Shown piece by piece: positions 21,899-31,292 of a stretch of 32,728 bases of DNA; the stretch's first letter is position 1; every line of letters begins with the position of its first letter. Below the pieces are notes generated by a model. That model worked only from the letters and a program-made list of their open reading frames with translations. It had not been told where the DNA came from and ran no database searches. Source of the DNA: Deltaproteobacteria bacterium RBG_13_52_11 (lineage in GTDB: Bacteria > Desulfobacterota > B13-G15 > RBG-16-54-18); assembly GCA_001797745.1 (NCBI GenBank), contig MGQF01000062.1, positions 3,460 to 36,187 on the forward strand. The letters are read 5' to 3'. The translations under genes and the position numbers were made by a program.

Positions 21899-24349
21899 AC
21901 CTTGATAAGCCCTCACCGCTAATTTTTTGCCATCGCTCTGCACCGTAATGGCCCCGTCCAGATCAGTCCGCAGTACCTGGCAACCGAGCGCCTCATATCG
22001 CTCCACAACCCCTTTTCCCGGGAGGTGAAAGGGGTTCCCAAAGCCGAGCGAAATGACGGCGTACTGGGGTGAGACCCGCTTGATGAAGGGGTCAGTGCTG
22101 GATTTTTTGCTCCCGTGATGGGGGACCTTGATCACCTGGGCGCGCAGCCCCTTGTCGGCCCCCAAGAGTCTGGCCTCTGCTTGTTTCTCAATATCCCCGG
22201 TGAAGAGCAGGCGATGATCGCCAAAAGAAATCATCAGCACTAACGCATTATTGTTGACCCAACCCCTTTTCTGAGCCCTTCCGGCCATCCACCCCTCAGC
22301 AGGATGGAGGGCCTGAACCTGAACCCCCTCAATGGTGCGGGCGAATCCATCCCCTACCCTCACCATAGTGATCCCTTTGCCCCTGATGATTCCCAGAAGT
22401 TCTTGATAGCTAGGACTCGGGTTCTCCATCCCATTGTGCCAGAACTCCCGGCAACGGAAGTGCCGGGCAATAAAGATGAGGCCCTTATAGTGATCCGGTT
22501 GCGGGTGGGAGAGGACCAGATAATCGATCTTCAAGATGCGCCTCTCCCAGAGGAAGGGGGCTATCACCCTTTCTCCCACATCGAAATCCCCGTAGGGACC
22601 TCCTCCATCAATCAACATCCGCTTGCCCCAAGGGAATTCCACCAGGGCGCAGTCCCCCTGCCCGACATCAAGGAAGGTCGCCCGAATGCCGTGAGTCGCT
22701 GAACCCCTGATGCCCCAATAGGAGAGATCGAGCAACGCAAGCACGAGCATGAGGGCCAGGACCGCCTTTTTAAGGCGAGGCCCCTTGAGCCAGAGGAGGG
22801 AGGCGACAAAGGCGTACATGATAATCATCTCCAGCGCCGTGGGGCTCGGCAGGTAAAAGGAGGCGAAGGGGAGGGAAGCGAGTAACTCCATAGTCTTAGT
22901 CCCCCAATAGGATAATACGGCAGCTGCCTGGGCCAAGAGGGCCCCGCATGATGGGAAGATAGGGATCAGGGGGAGAGAGAGGAGACCGAGGGGGAGGATG
23001 CCAAACCCCACCAAGGGGATGATGATGGCATTGGAGGCAAGACCCATGGTTGAGAAGCGATGGAAGTGGAATGCCACCACAGGGGAGGTGACGACCAAGG
23101 CAGCACAGGAGGTGATGAGAGAGAGGATTATTACCTTTTTAATCCATCCACCCCTTCTGCGGGTCAAGAGGGTTAGGGGGTCGTCCTGATGGTAAAGGAG
23201 GCGATAGATGGGAGGGGTGAGCACGATAATCCCCAACACGGAGAGGAAGGAGAGTTGAAATGAGGGGTCCCAGAGTGCAGTCGGGGAGCAGAGAAGGATG
23301 ATGAAGGCGGCGAGGCCCAGGGTGTTAAGGGGGTTCCGATATCTGTCTAAAAGGATGGAGACCAGGAAACAGGAGGCCATGATACCCGACCGAATAGTGG
23401 GGACGGGAAATCCGGTGATGAAGATATAGGCGAGCAGCGGGGGAAAGGTGGCGAGGGCGGCGATCTTTCGGGTATCATACCGCAAGAGGGCGCGCTCTGA
23501 TAACGCAAGAAGCCCTTGGACGGAAAAAAAGATGAGAGTAACGATGATGGCTAGGTGCGAACCAGAGATGGAGAGGATGTGGACTGCCCCCACGGCAACA
23601 AAGGCCTCGTTGACCTCTTTGGATATCTCCCCCCGCTCACCGATAAGCAAGGCCTTAAGAAACCCCCTCCCCGGCGGGGAGGTGTTCGCATCGAGAAAGG
23701 CCTCTACCCGCTCCCGCCAGTAGTCAAACCCACGCAAGAGGGGGTTCCCCTTTTCCGTGCTCAAGATTTGAATCTGGCCCCCATCACGCACATACCCCGT
23801 GACCAAGACCCCCATACGCCTCAGGTATCCTGCATGATCAAAGGAGCCTGGGTTGCGGAAGTTGCGGGGATGATAGAGCTTGGCCTGGAGGCGCACGCGA
23901 TAGCCATACCTCAATGGTATGGCAGGATCTCTGAGGGTGATCCTCACCCGCCCCGTAACAGGAATAATGGTATCGCCTTCGGAGATTTCCTCGGCCAGGA
24001 GATAGACGATGGTCTTCCCCTCATACCTCTGCGGGGGGAGGTAGATGGTGCCTGTCATCTGCACCTTTTGTCTGTCGGGGATCCGCGAGATATGGTTGGG
24101 AGGGATAGTGGGGTACATACTGAGATGGATAAGGAGGGCTCCCAGGGAGAGCAGAAGGGCCAGCGCAAGGAGTCGTGCAATTGGTAGCTTCCGGCGCCAG
24201 AGGAGGAGGCAAAGGGGGAGCAGTAGACACAACGCCATCAGGGAGATGATGACAGGGATATGTGCGCCAATCAGGATCCCCCCGATGAGGGCGAGGCAAA
24301 GGGAGAGGAAAGGAAATTGGAGTCCTTTCCACCCCGAGGCAATCATCAC
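21893..24349 (-). CDS. comEC: DNA internalization protein ComEC/Rec2
   Basis: At 818 residues this is a full-length ComEC. The N-terminal part is hydrophobic with a DUF4131-type beta domain (TGTIYLPPQRYEGKTIVYLL), then the competence membrane domain (HILSISGSHLAII, TGFPVPTIRSGIMASC). From about residue 550 a metallo-beta-lactamase domain has LDVGQGDCALVEF, LVLSHPQPDHYKGL, LLFTGDIE and KVPHHGSKKSS, with all expected metal ligands. ComEC forms the channel that brings single-stranded DNA into the cell. It may start at GTG 24349 or ATG 24346; both overlap the stop of the preceding gene. No other competence gene is in the window. Confidence 0.93.
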   Translation of the reverse strand: MMIASGWKGLQFPFLSLCLALIGGILIGAHIPVIISLMALCLLLPLCLLLWRRKLPIARLLALALLLSLGALLIHLSMYPTIPPNHISRIPDRQKVQMTGTIYLPPQRYEGKTIVYLLAEEISEGDTIIPVTGRVRITLRDPAIPLRYGYRVRLQAKLYHPRNFRNPGSFDHAGYLRRMGVLVTGYVRDGGQIQILSTEKGNPLLRGFDYWRERVEAFLDANTSPPGRGFLKALLIGERGEISKEVNEAFVAVGAVHILSISGSHLAIIVTLIFFSVQGLLALSERALLRYDTRKIAALATFPPLLAYIFITGFPVPTIRSGIMASCFLVSILLDRYRNPLNTLGLAAFIILLCSPTALWDPSFQLSFLSVLGIIVLTPPIYRLLYHQDDPLTLLTRRRGGWIKKVIILSLITSCAALVVTSPVVAFHFHRFSTMGLASNAIIIPLVGFGILPLGLLSLPLIPIFPSCGALLAQAAAVLSYWGTKTMELLASLPFASFYLPSPTALEMIIMYAFVASLLWLKGPRLKKAVLALMLVLALLDLSYWGIRGSATHGIRATFLDVGQGDCALVEFPWGKRMLIDGGGPYGDFDVGERVIAPFLWERRILKIDYLVLSHPQPDHYKGLIFIARHFRCREFWHNGMENPSPSYQELLGIIRGKGITMVRVGDGFARTIEGVQVQALHPAEGWMAGRAQKRGWVNNNALVLMISFGDHRLLFTGDIEKQAEARLLGADKGLRAQVIKVPHHGSKKSSTDPFIKRVSPQYAVISLGFGNPFHLPGKGVVERYEALGCQVLRTDLDGAITVQSDGKKLAVRAYQGL

Positions 24350-24831
24350 TGGACGCGGAAAAAGAGGGGGCTTTTAAGGTAGTGGTAGTGCCCCGTGATT
24401 ACCTGGGGGACCTCCTTTTCGTCTGTCCGCTGGACCAGGAAGTGATTGAATTCCTCAAATTGCGAGAGCCGTATACCACTCGTGGTGGCGAGGTCTAAGA
24501 AGCTCTGATCGACAACGAACTCTTGTGCAGAGGTCTTTTGAAAAAAATCCTCTTCCTTCATCTCCAGAAGGATAAAGGTGAAGGTGATGAGGGCATCGAC
24601 GGAAAGGGTTCCCTTCCTCCTGTCCACAGGTCCCAGCAGGGTGAAAAATATGGTCTCCCCGAGGGCAGAGGCGATAAACTCCTGGAGCCGGTGACACGTA
24701 ATCTGGCCCTCTACCCGGACTTCTCCCGGTACCTTATGGAGTTTGCGTACAGTGACCTCTCGAAAGGGGGTGATCAGATCGCCCCGATAGGGGGATACAA
24801 CCGATTGGAAATTCACCTCATAGAGATGCAT
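24346..24831 (-). CDS. Hypothetical protein coupled to comEC
   Basis: The 161-residue protein is not recognised. It starts MHLYEVNFQSVVSPYRGDL and is predicted soluble and mostly beta-rich (LITPFREVTVRKLHKV, VRVEGQITCHRLQEFI, LSVDALITFTFILLEM). It has one Cys and no signal peptide or membrane helix. AAGGAGGGG lies 9 nt upstream of the ATG. The stop is interlocked with the comEC start codon (GTGATG), which suggests co-expression. A link to comEC function is an inference from that coupling only. Confidence 0.6.
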   Translation of the reverse strand: MHLYEVNFQSVVSPYRGDLITPFREVTVRKLHKVPGEVRVEGQITCHRLQEFIASALGETIFFTLLGPVDRRKGTLSVDALITFTFILLEMKEEDFFQKTSAQEFVVDQSFLDLATTSGIRLSQFEEFNHFLVQRTDEKEVPQVITGHYHYLKSPLFFRVQ

Positions 24832-25063
24832 CCCTTCGTTCCCCTCCTTCCTGCAGAGATTCTGTGTGGGTCATTGCGTTACGCAGGCAGCAGTTACAAC
24901 CCCTGATCTCTGCTCATGGAACACTGGGCCTCATGAGCCCTCCTAACAGCGATATATAGACCAGAAGAAAGTATTATGAAAGACGGAACAGATCGAGCCA
25001 CCGAGCATCCAATTGCAGCGCAGTTCTGGATAGATATAAGTCCTGAGAGGCAAGGTCCTCTGT

Positions 25064-26245
25064 CTAGGCCTTTCTCAGGAGGTTCCTGGCGATGACCGCC
25101 CTCTGGATCTGATTGCTTCCCTCAAAGATCTGGGTGACCTTGGCATCCCGCATCATCCTCTCCGCGGGGTAATCCCTGAGATATCCATAGCCGCCCAGGA
25201 GTTGTACGGCATCGGTGGTTACCCGCATGGCCGCATCGGAGGCAAAACATTTGGCCATGGCCGAGAGTTTGTCTACACCAATGGCGGACATCCGATCCCT
25301 CTCGTAGACCTTTTGGTCCAGGAGCGTCGCAGCCTTGTATACCAAGGCCCGCGAGGCCTCAACTTGCATGGCCATGTCAGCCAGCATAAACTGTACCCCT
25401 TGGAAATCGGCCAACTTTTGTCCGAATTGTACCCTCTTGGTGGTATAGTCCAGGACGAAGTCAATGGCCCCCTGGGCGATCCCCACTGCCTGGGCTCCGA
25501 TGGCGGGCCGAGAGAGGTTGAGGGTCATCATGGCGATCTCCCATCCGCCCCCCTCTTTTCCAATGAGGTTCTCCTTGGGAACCATGGCATTCTCGAAGAT
25601 AAGGTCGGTGGTGTCGGAACCCCTCATACCCAATTTCTCTTCTCTTTTTCCGATGGTGAGTCCTGCAGTTTCCTTTTCCACCATGAAGACAGAGATCCCC
25701 TTGGTCCTCTCCCCCGGTCTCGTGGTGACGAAGACGGTGTATAGGTCAGCCGCACCGCCGTTGGTTACAAAACATTTCCTCCCATTTAAGAGGTAATAAT
25801 CCCCTTCTAACACTGCAGTGGTATTAAGAGAAGCGGCATCGGAACCCGCTTCTGGCTCTGTCAGGGCAAAGGCAGCCAGGGCATGGTCTTTCGCCACCCG
25901 CTCGTAGAATCTCTTTTTCTGCTCTTCAGTACCGGCCATCATCAGAGGCATGAGACCGACGGAGTGGGCAAGAATCATGAGGGAACTAGATCCACAGGCA
26001 TAGGCGATCTCCTCTGCGATGATGCAGAAGGCGGTGATATCCCCATCCATTCCTCCATAGCCCTCCGACAGCATCACCGAGAGGTACCCCTGTTGTGCAA
26101 AGAGCTCGGCCATGTCCCATGGAAAGGCACCAGCCGCATCTATTTCCGCCGCCCTCTTGGCTACCTTGGTGGAGGCGATTTTCTTCACCGATTCCCTGAG
26201 GAGGTGATTGCGCTCCTCCTTCATCTCCAAGCTCATCTCAGCCAT
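25064..26245 (-). CDS. Acyl-CoA dehydrogenase
   Basis: The 393-residue enzyme has the three-domain acyl-CoA dehydrogenase layout. The FAD/substrate motif AFALTEPEAGSDAASL is near residue 127, CFVTNGGAADLY and LGMRGSDT follow. The C-terminal helical domain has QLLGGYGYLRDYPAERMMRDAK and the catalytic Glu in QIFEGSNQIQR, the position used by short- and medium-chain (butyryl-CoA type) members. It oxidises acyl-CoA to enoyl-CoA, passing electrons to ETF. The substrate chain is not clear, and no ETF or other beta-oxidation gene is adjacent. The gene stands alone and diverges from the response regulator. Confidence 0.95.
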   Translation of the reverse strand: MAEMSLEMKEERNHLLRESVKKIASTKVAKRAAEIDAAGAFPWDMAELFAQQGYLSVMLSEGYGGMDGDITAFCIIAEEIAYACGSSSLMILAHSVGLMPLMMAGTEEQKKRFYERVAKDHALAAFALTEPEAGSDAASLNTTAVLEGDYYLLNGRKCFVTNGGAADLYTVFVTTRPGERTKGISVFMVEKETAGLTIGKREEKLGMRGSDTTDLIFENAMVPKENLIGKEGGGWEIAMMTLNLSRPAIGAQAVGIAQGAIDFVLDYTTKRVQFGQKLADFQGVQFMLADMAMQVEASRALVYKAATLLDQKVYERDRMSAIGVDKLSAMAKCFASDAAMRVTTDAVQLLGGYGYLRDYPAERMMRDAKVTQIFEGSNQIQRAVIARNLLRKA

Positions 26246-26309
26246 TTCCTGATCCTCATATCTTCTAATTTTACAAAAGTTATTTCATACCACAAAATGT
26301 CCACCTGAG

Positions 26310-26340
26310 GCAAGGGTTTTCCCCGCTAAAAACCCCTTGC
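26310..26340 (+). terminator. Hairpin with T-tract in the divergent acyl-CoA dehydrogenase/regulator region
   Basis: GCAAGGG-TTTT and AAAA-CCCCTTGC form an imperfect stem, followed on the plus strand by ATTTTTGTATT. This fits an intrinsic terminator acting rightward. Outer repeats ATGTCCA (26297-26303) and TGGACAT (26354-26360) extend the symmetry. No plus-strand gene ends just upstream, so its use is unclear. Confidence 0.35.
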
Positions 26341-26525
26341 ATTTTTGTATTATGGACATGATAATAACACATTGTGCTCACCCTCATACAGTATAAAAAA
26401 CCGTACATATCTGCATTGGCGGTCATGGGGACGAAACCCCGCCTCAAAGGTGCCAAAGGGTATTCGAGGACAAACGCGGTATAAGGATCCACTGAGCCAT
26501 CTATGTTCATGATACCATTCCTGCT

Positions 26526-27212
26526 ATGCGCATCTTGGTGGTAGAGGACGAGAAGAAGGTAGCCAGTTTTCTCAAAAAGGGGCTGGAAGAGGAGTATTAT
26601 GCCGTGGACTGCGCCTACGACGGAGAAGAAGCCCTTTTTATGGTGGAGACCAACGATTATGACCTCGTGATCCTGGACATCATGCTCCCCAAGATAGATG
26701 GCCTGGAGGTTTTGGAGAGGGTGCGGGATAAGGGGTTGACTATCCCTGTCCTGATGTTGACGGCCAAGGATTCTGTGGAGGATGTCGTCAGGGGGCTCGA
26801 CGCAGGGGGTGATGACTACCTGACCAAGCCCTTTGCCTTCGCCGAGCTGCTCGCAAGGGTGAGGGCGTTGTTCAGGAGGAAAGAGCGGGAACCCGCAGGG
26901 GAGTTGCGGGTAGCGGATCTGGTCTTGGATCCGGTTGCCCACAAGGTGAGCAGGGGGGGTGAGGAGATCGAACTCACGGCCAAGGAGTATGCCCTCCTCG
27001 AATACCTGATGCGCCATGCCAACCGGGTAGTGACCAGGACCATGATAACAGAACATGTGTGGGACTACCATTTCGACCCCATGACCAACGTCATCGATGT
27101 CTATGTCAATCATCTGCGTAAAAAGGTCGACCCGAACTCTTCGCGCAGGCTTATCCACACCATCAGAGGGGTTGGGTATATACTAAAGGAAATAGGGGAT
27201 GATGCTGTTTAA
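26526..27212 (+). CDS. OmpR-family response regulator
   Basis: The receiver domain has VVEDEKK, the phosphoacceptor Asp in LVILDIMLPKIDG (about residue 51), MLTAKDS, and the Lys in YLTKPFAF. The C-terminal winged helix has ELTAKEYALLEYLMRH, MITEHVWDYHFDPMTNVIDVY and HTIRGVGYIL, as in CusR/CpxR/PhoB relatives. It binds direct-repeat DNA as a dimer when phosphorylated. The gene overlaps its kinase by 14 bp. Three 11-bp direct repeats 30 bp after the kinase stop are a likely target. The signal is unknown; the CusR-like layout suggests metal or envelope stress. Confidence 0.93.
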   Translation: MRILVVEDEKKVASFLKKGLEEEYYAVDCAYDGEEALFMVETNDYDLVILDIMLPKIDGLEVLERVRDKGLTIPVLMLTAKDSVEDVVRGLDAGGDDYLTKPFAFAELLARVRALFRRKEREPAGELRVADLVLDPVAHKVSRGGEEIELTAKEYALLEYLMRHANRVVTRTMITEHVWDYHFDPMTNVIDVYVNHLRKKVDPNSSRRLIHTIRGVGYILKEIGDDAV

Positions 27213-28617
27213 GACCATAAAGTTTAAACTGACCCTCTGGTATGTGGTGATCCTGGGAATTATCCTCTCTTCTTTCAGCTTCTTCCTGTACTTTACCCTC
27301 GCCGACAGCCTCTATACGGGGGTGGACAACAAGATAAAGACCATGGCGGAGATCGTCGTCTCCTCGGCGCGTAGCCCCTTTGGGGCGGGCACCAGCATAA
27401 CCGATCTCGACCAGATCATGACGGAACGCTTCGGGATCAGGCCCTTGGGGAGGTTTATTCAAATACTGGATGAATCGGGCAAGGTCGGAGGCAGGTCGAC
27501 CAACCTGAGGGATATGCAGATCCCCATCAGCGTCCAGACCCTGACGGCAGCGTCCAAGGGTAAGACGACCTTCGAGACCGTTCAGGTCATGGGGAAATAT
27601 CCCTTGCGGGTGGTGACTATGCCCATTACAGAGAACGAGAGGATGGTGGGGATCGTCCAGGTGGGCAGTTCCCTGGAAGGCGTGGAGGAGGCCCTGCACG
27701 AGCTCCTCATCATCCTGCTCATTGCCGTCCCAGCCGCCCTGTTGTTTGCCAGCGCTGGGGGGCTCTTTTTGGCCAATAAGGCCCTGAGGCCAGTGGATGA
27801 GATCACGCAGATCGCCCGCAGAATCGGTTCCGGCGACCTCAACCAGAGGATACGGATAAAGCGGGTCAATGATGAACTCGGGAGGCTGGCCTCGACCTTC
27901 AATGAGATGATCGCCAAGCTGGAGCGATCGTTTCGCCAGGTAAGGCGCTTCACCGCCGATGCCTCTCATGAACTCAAGACCCCGTTAACCATCCTCAGGG
28001 GAGAGGTGGAGGTAGGACTGAAAAAGAAAAGGGGCATGAAGGAATATCAGAGGATATTGGCCAGCAACCTGGAAGAGATAAGCCGCATGTCCCGTATTGT
28101 CGATGACCTGCTCACCCTCTCCCGTGCAGACATGGGGGAACTTACCATGGTGCATGAGGAGATCAAGCTGTCCTCGCTCGCCCGGGAGGTATGGGAGGAT
28201 CTCCAGATTCTGGCCCAGGGAAAAGGGGTTCAGCTGAATTTCATGGATGACGGTTTCACGACGGTAGAGGGAGACCCCCTGTTTTTGCGACAGCTCATCT
28301 TGAATTTAACGGAGAATGGACTGAAGTATACCCCCTCAGGAGGTAAGGTGCAGTTGAAGGTAGAGGGGGACCGCGATCAAGGGGTAGTCAGAATTTTTGT
28401 CTCCGACACTGGTGTGGGGATATCCCAGAAGGACCTGAAGCGGGTCTTCGATCGTTTCTTCAGGGTAGATCAGGCGCGGTCACGAGAGACAGGGGGAACG
28501 GGGCTGGGGTTGAGTATCTGCCAATGGATTGTCCATGCCCATGAGGGCCAGATCGCGGTGGAGAGCAAGGTGGGGAAGGGGAGCACCTTTACGGTGACCC
28601 TGCCCCTGAAAGATTAA
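27199..28617 (+). CDS. Membrane sensor histidine kinase (CusS/HAMP type)
   Basis: The 472-residue kinase has an N-terminal helix (LWYVVILGIILSSFSFFLYF), an extracytoplasmic sensor of ~125 residues and a second helix (IILLIAVPAALLFASAGGL). A HAMP domain follows (LANKALRPVDEITQIARRI). HisKA has FTADASHELKTPLT with the phospho-His. The ATPase has NLTENGLKYTP, DTGVGIS and GGTGLGLSI. It starts inside the response regulator gene (ATGATG at 27199), so both are translated together. It would pass phosphate to that regulator. Layout matches heavy-metal or envelope sensors; the ligand is unknown. Confidence 0.94.
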   Translation: MMLFKTIKFKLTLWYVVILGIILSSFSFFLYFTLADSLYTGVDNKIKTMAEIVVSSARSPFGAGTSITDLDQIMTERFGIRPLGRFIQILDESGKVGGRSTNLRDMQIPISVQTLTAASKGKTTFETVQVMGKYPLRVVTMPITENERMVGIVQVGSSLEGVEEALHELLIILLIAVPAALLFASAGGLFLANKALRPVDEITQIARRIGSGDLNQRIRIKRVNDELGRLASTFNEMIAKLERSFRQVRRFTADASHELKTPLTILRGEVEVGLKKKRGMKEYQRILASNLEEISRMSRIVDDLLTLSRADMGELTMVHEEIKLSSLAREVWEDLQILAQGKGVQLNFMDDGFTTVEGDPLFLRQLILNLTENGLKYTPSGGKVQLKVEGDRDQGVVRIFVSDTGVGISQKDLKRVFDRFFRVDQARSRETGGTGLGLSICQWIVHAHEGQIAVESKVGKGSTFTVTLPLKD

Positions 28618-28622
28618 AAAGA

Positions 28623-28666
28623 TTTAATCTTCCTTTAATGGACGTTTAATCTTCCTCGGTTATAAT
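28623..28666 (+). promoter_or_regulatory. Three tandem 11-bp repeats plus -10 box (response-regulator-controlled promoter)
   Basis: TTTAATCTTCC (28623-28633), TTTAATGGACG (28634-28644) and TTTAATCTTCC (28645-28655) are head-to-tail with no gap. A perfect TATAAT follows at 28661-28666, and no -35 hexamer is present. Eleven-bp direct repeats covering the -35 region are typical of OmpR/PhoB-type activators. The adjacent OmpR-type regulator is the natural candidate. Confidence 0.65.
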
Positions 28667-28695
28667 GATGTCAAAAAGAAAGGCCGGGGAAGAAG

Positions 28696-28932
28696 ATGTA
28701 TTTCAAGTTGGTGATGGAAGGAGGTCATGTAGGGGCGGGGAAGAGTTGTGAGATGGTGAGGTATTTTAAGGGTGACGACATCTTCTGCGTCCTTACAAAA
28801 TCCCTCCATACCCCTCGTTTGAAGAAGAAGGAGTTCGGTGGTGGTATCAAGCTTATCAAGGAGATCTCATGGCGAGAATATATCACCGGCAAGGGGCAAG
28901 AGAGGAGAAATCCTTACCTCAACCGTAATTGA
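28696..28932 (+). CDS. Small hypothetical protein, probably controlled by the adjacent two-component system
   Basis: The 78-residue protein starts MYFKLVMEGGHVGAGKSCEMVRYF and ends in a basic tail. A GxGAGKS-like stretch is seen but is too short and too near the N-terminus to be called a nucleotide-binding P-loop. It is soluble, rich in Lys and Gly, and has two Cys. It is the first gene after the tandem-repeat promoter, with GGGGAAGAAG before its ATG, so it may be a target of the regulator at 26526. Function unknown. Confidence 0.6.
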   Translation: MYFKLVMEGGHVGAGKSCEMVRYFKGDDIFCVLTKSLHTPRLKKKEFGGGIKLIKEISWREYITGKGQERRNPYLNRN

Positions 28933-29001
28933 TCTTTTCCCCCCCTTACGTCCTTCAATACATTATCGTACAAAAATTACATATTAAGGAGTATAGAAAC
29001 A

Positions 29002-30423
29002 ATGAAACACGTACCTAAAATTATACTCGTGGTGTCTCTCGTCTGCTCTCTGGCCATCCTTCCCTCCCTTTCCATGGGCAAAGAGGTAGCTCAAGGGGTC
29101 ACGGGACTCCCCTCCCTAACCGAGTTGGCCAAGGAACTGAAGCCCACCGTGGTCAACATCAGCACCACTAAAGTGGTGCGGAGCCCCTTGGATGATTTCT
29201 TCCAGGGGTTTCGGGACTCCCCTGACTTCTTCGGTGATGACTTCTTCAAGCGGTTCTTCGGAGACCAACGCCGAGAGTTCAGACAGAAGAGCTTAGGATC
29301 GGGTTTTATTATCGACAAAGAGGGTTATATCCTCACCAACCATCACGTGGTCGAGAAGGCCGAAGAGATCAAGGTCAAGCTCTCGGACAAAAAGGAATAC
29401 GGCGCCCAGGTAATTGGAACAGACCCAAAGACGGATCTGGCCCTGATCAAGATCAAGGCTACGGGAGACCTGCCCGTGGTCCATATGGGCGATTCGGATA
29501 AGCTGGAGGTGGGTGAATGGGTTGTCGCCATCGGCAACCCCTTTGGGCTCGAGCAGACTGTTACGACGGGGATCATCAGCGCCAAGGGGAGGGTGATCGG
29601 GGCAGGTCCCTATGACGACTTCCTCCAGACCGATGCCTCCATCAACCCTGGCAACAGCGGTGGCCCCCTCTTTAACCTCAAGGGGGAGGTGGTGGGGATC
29701 AACACCGCCATTGTAGCCGGGGGTCAGGGAATCGGGTTTGCCATCCCCATCAATATGGCTAAGGGCCTGTTACCCCAGCTCAAAAGGGGCAGGGTGGTCT
29801 ATGGGTATCTGGGGGTATATATTCAGGACATCACCCCGGAACTGGCAAGCTCCTTCGGTCTCACAGAATCCAAGGGTGTGCTGGTCTCCGACGTAATACC
29901 GGACTCCCCTGCGAGCAAGGGAGGAGTGCATAAGGGTGACGTCATCCTGGAGTACGACGGGAAACAGGTCGAGGATAAGGGCCAACTCACCAAAATAGTG
30001 GGCAGAACACCAATTGGAAAAAAGGTAAAGCTCATTGTCTTGCGAGACAAGAAACAAGAGACCTTGTGGGTTACCATCGTGGCAGTTCAGGAGAAACAGG
30101 TCACTGCCGCTGCACAGAAACTTGAGGGGACAGATCGCTGGGGCATCAAGGTCCAGGATATCACTCCAGATATGGCTGCTCACCTCGGTTTGCCTGATAA
30201 TGAAGGGGTAGTGATTACCGAGGTGGAACCGGGGTCCTCTGCCCAGGAAGAAGGCCTACAACCGGGAGATGTGATCATTGAGGTGGAACATAACCCGATC
30301 AAGGATCTGGCTGCCTTCAGAAAATATATCGAGCCGTACAAAAAGAAAAAGACCCTCTTGCTCACCGTGCGGACGAAAGCCAATGATTATCACAACTTCT
30401 TTGTGGTCTTGAAGAAGGGCTAG
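29002..30423 (+). CDS. degP: Periplasmic serine protease DegP/HtrA
   Basis: The 473-residue protein has a signal peptide ([17 protein letters not shown]) and a trypsin-like domain with the His in [11 protein letters not shown], the Asp in [11 protein letters not shown] and the Ser in [10 protein letters not shown], so the triad is complete. Two PDZ domains follow ([20 protein letters not shown] and [18 protein letters not shown]). HtrA proteases degrade or refold damaged envelope proteins. TAAGGAG precedes ATG 29002. Its placement 70 bp after the small gene and downstream of the two-component system and its repeats resembles CpxRA/degP logic; control is an inference. It converges with hisG and shares 4 bp with its end. 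Confidence 0.95.
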   Translation: MKHVPKIILVVSLVCSLAILPSLSMGKEVAQGVTGLPSLTELAKELKPTVVNISTTKVVRSPLDDFFQGFRDSPDFFGDDFFKRFFGDQRREFRQKSLGSGFIIDKEGYILTNHHVVEKAEEIKVKLSDKKEYGAQVIGTDPKTDLALIKIKATGDLPVVHMGDSDKLEVGEWVVAIGNPFGLEQTVTTGIISAKGRVIGAGPYDDFLQTDASINPGNSGGPLFNLKGEVVGINTAIVAGGQGIGFAIPINMAKGLLPQLKRGRVVYGYLGVYIQDITPELASSFGLTESKGVLVSDVIPDSPASKGGVHKGDVILEYDGKQVEDKGQLTKIVGRTPIGKKVKLIVLRDKKQETLWVTIVAVQEKQVTAAAQKLEGTDRWGIKVQDITPDMAAHLGLPDNEGVVITEVEPGSSAQEEGLQPGDVIIEVEHNPIKDLAAFRKYIEPYKKKKTLLLTVRTKANDYHNFFVVLKKG

Positions 30424-31292
30424 ATGACCTTGTTGAGGGGGTACTCGATGATCCCCACCGCCCCCTTTCTGATCAACTGGGGAATGAGTTCCCTGGCTTC
30501 CAACTCTGACATCACCGTCTCCACAGAGACCCAGGCCTGATTGTACAGGTCAGCCACGGTGGGGGCGGTGATGCTGGGCAGTACCCCCATCACCTCTTGA
30601 AGTTGTTCTTTGGGGACGTTCATCTTCAGACCGACCATCCCCTCGGCATCCAGGGCACCCTTCAGGAGCTTGCCGATCTGTTCTATCTTCTCCCGCTTCC
30701 AGGGGTCCTTCCAGGCCTTCTTGTTAGCGATGAGTTGGGGATAGGTGGTCATTAATTCCTCGACGATCCTCAAGCCGTTGGCCTTAATGGTACTCCCGGT
30801 CTCCGTTACCTCTACAATGGCGTCGGCCAACCCCTCCACTACCTTTGCCTCGGTTGCCCCCCATGAGAACTCCACATCGACCTGTACCCCCTTTTTGGCA
30901 AAGTACGTGCGAGTGAAGTTCACCAACTCGGTAAAGACCTTTTTCCCCTTGAGGTCTTCAATCCGCTTCGCAGGGGAGTTTTCTGCCACCACCAACACCC
31001 ACCGGGCGGGCTGTTGGGTGGCCTTGGAGTAGACCAGATCCTGCGCCACTGCCACATCGGAATTGTTTTCCAAGATCCAGTCCTTGCCCGTCAGCCCCAC
31101 GTCGAGGGTCCCCGTTTCCACAAAGCGGGACATCTCTTGCGCCCGCACCAGGATGCAGCGGATCTCAGGGTCATCAATGGAGGGGAAATAACTCCTCGAA
31201 TCCATGGTGATCTTCCACCCTGAACGCCGAAAGAGCTCAATGGTGGCCTTCTCCAGGCTCCCTTTGGGTATGCCGAGCTTCAAGAGCTTCAC
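30420..31292 (-). CDS. hisG: ATP phosphoribosyltransferase, long form
   Basis: HisG catalyses the first step of histidine synthesis, joining ATP and PRPP. At 290 residues this is the long (HisG_L) form with a C-terminal ACT-like regulatory domain (about residues 215-285, [20 protein letters not shown]), so no HisZ partner is needed. The catalytic part has [18 protein letters not shown] and [16 protein letters not shown]. The start is GTG 31292, overlapping the hisI stop as GTGA. It converges on degP with a 4-bp overlap and no terminator between them. Confidence 0.95.
   Translation of the reverse strand: MKLLKLGIPKGSLEKATIELFRRSGWKITMDSRSYFPSIDDPEIRCILVRAQEMSRFVETGTLDVGLTGKDWILENNSDVAVAQDLVYSKATQQPARWVLVVAENSPAKRIEDLKGKKVFTELVNFTRTYFAKKGVQVDVEFSWGATEAKVVEGLADAIVEVTETGSTIKANGLRIVEELMTTYPQLIANKKAWKDPWKREKIEQIGKLLKGALDAEGMVGLKMNVPKEQLQEVMGVLPSITAPTVADLYNQAWVSVETVMSELEARELIPQLIRKGAVGIIEYPLNKVI

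Noticed and set aside
26280-27969. Two long minus-strand open frames opposite the two-component genes
   Set aside because: Both are antisense to clear response regulator and kinase domains. Their translations are rich in His, Pro and Gln without domain features.
28696-28770. P-loop NTPase in the 78-residue protein (GHVGAGKS)
   Set aside because: The protein is too short for a nucleotide-binding fold and the motif lacks a preceding strand and a Walker B.
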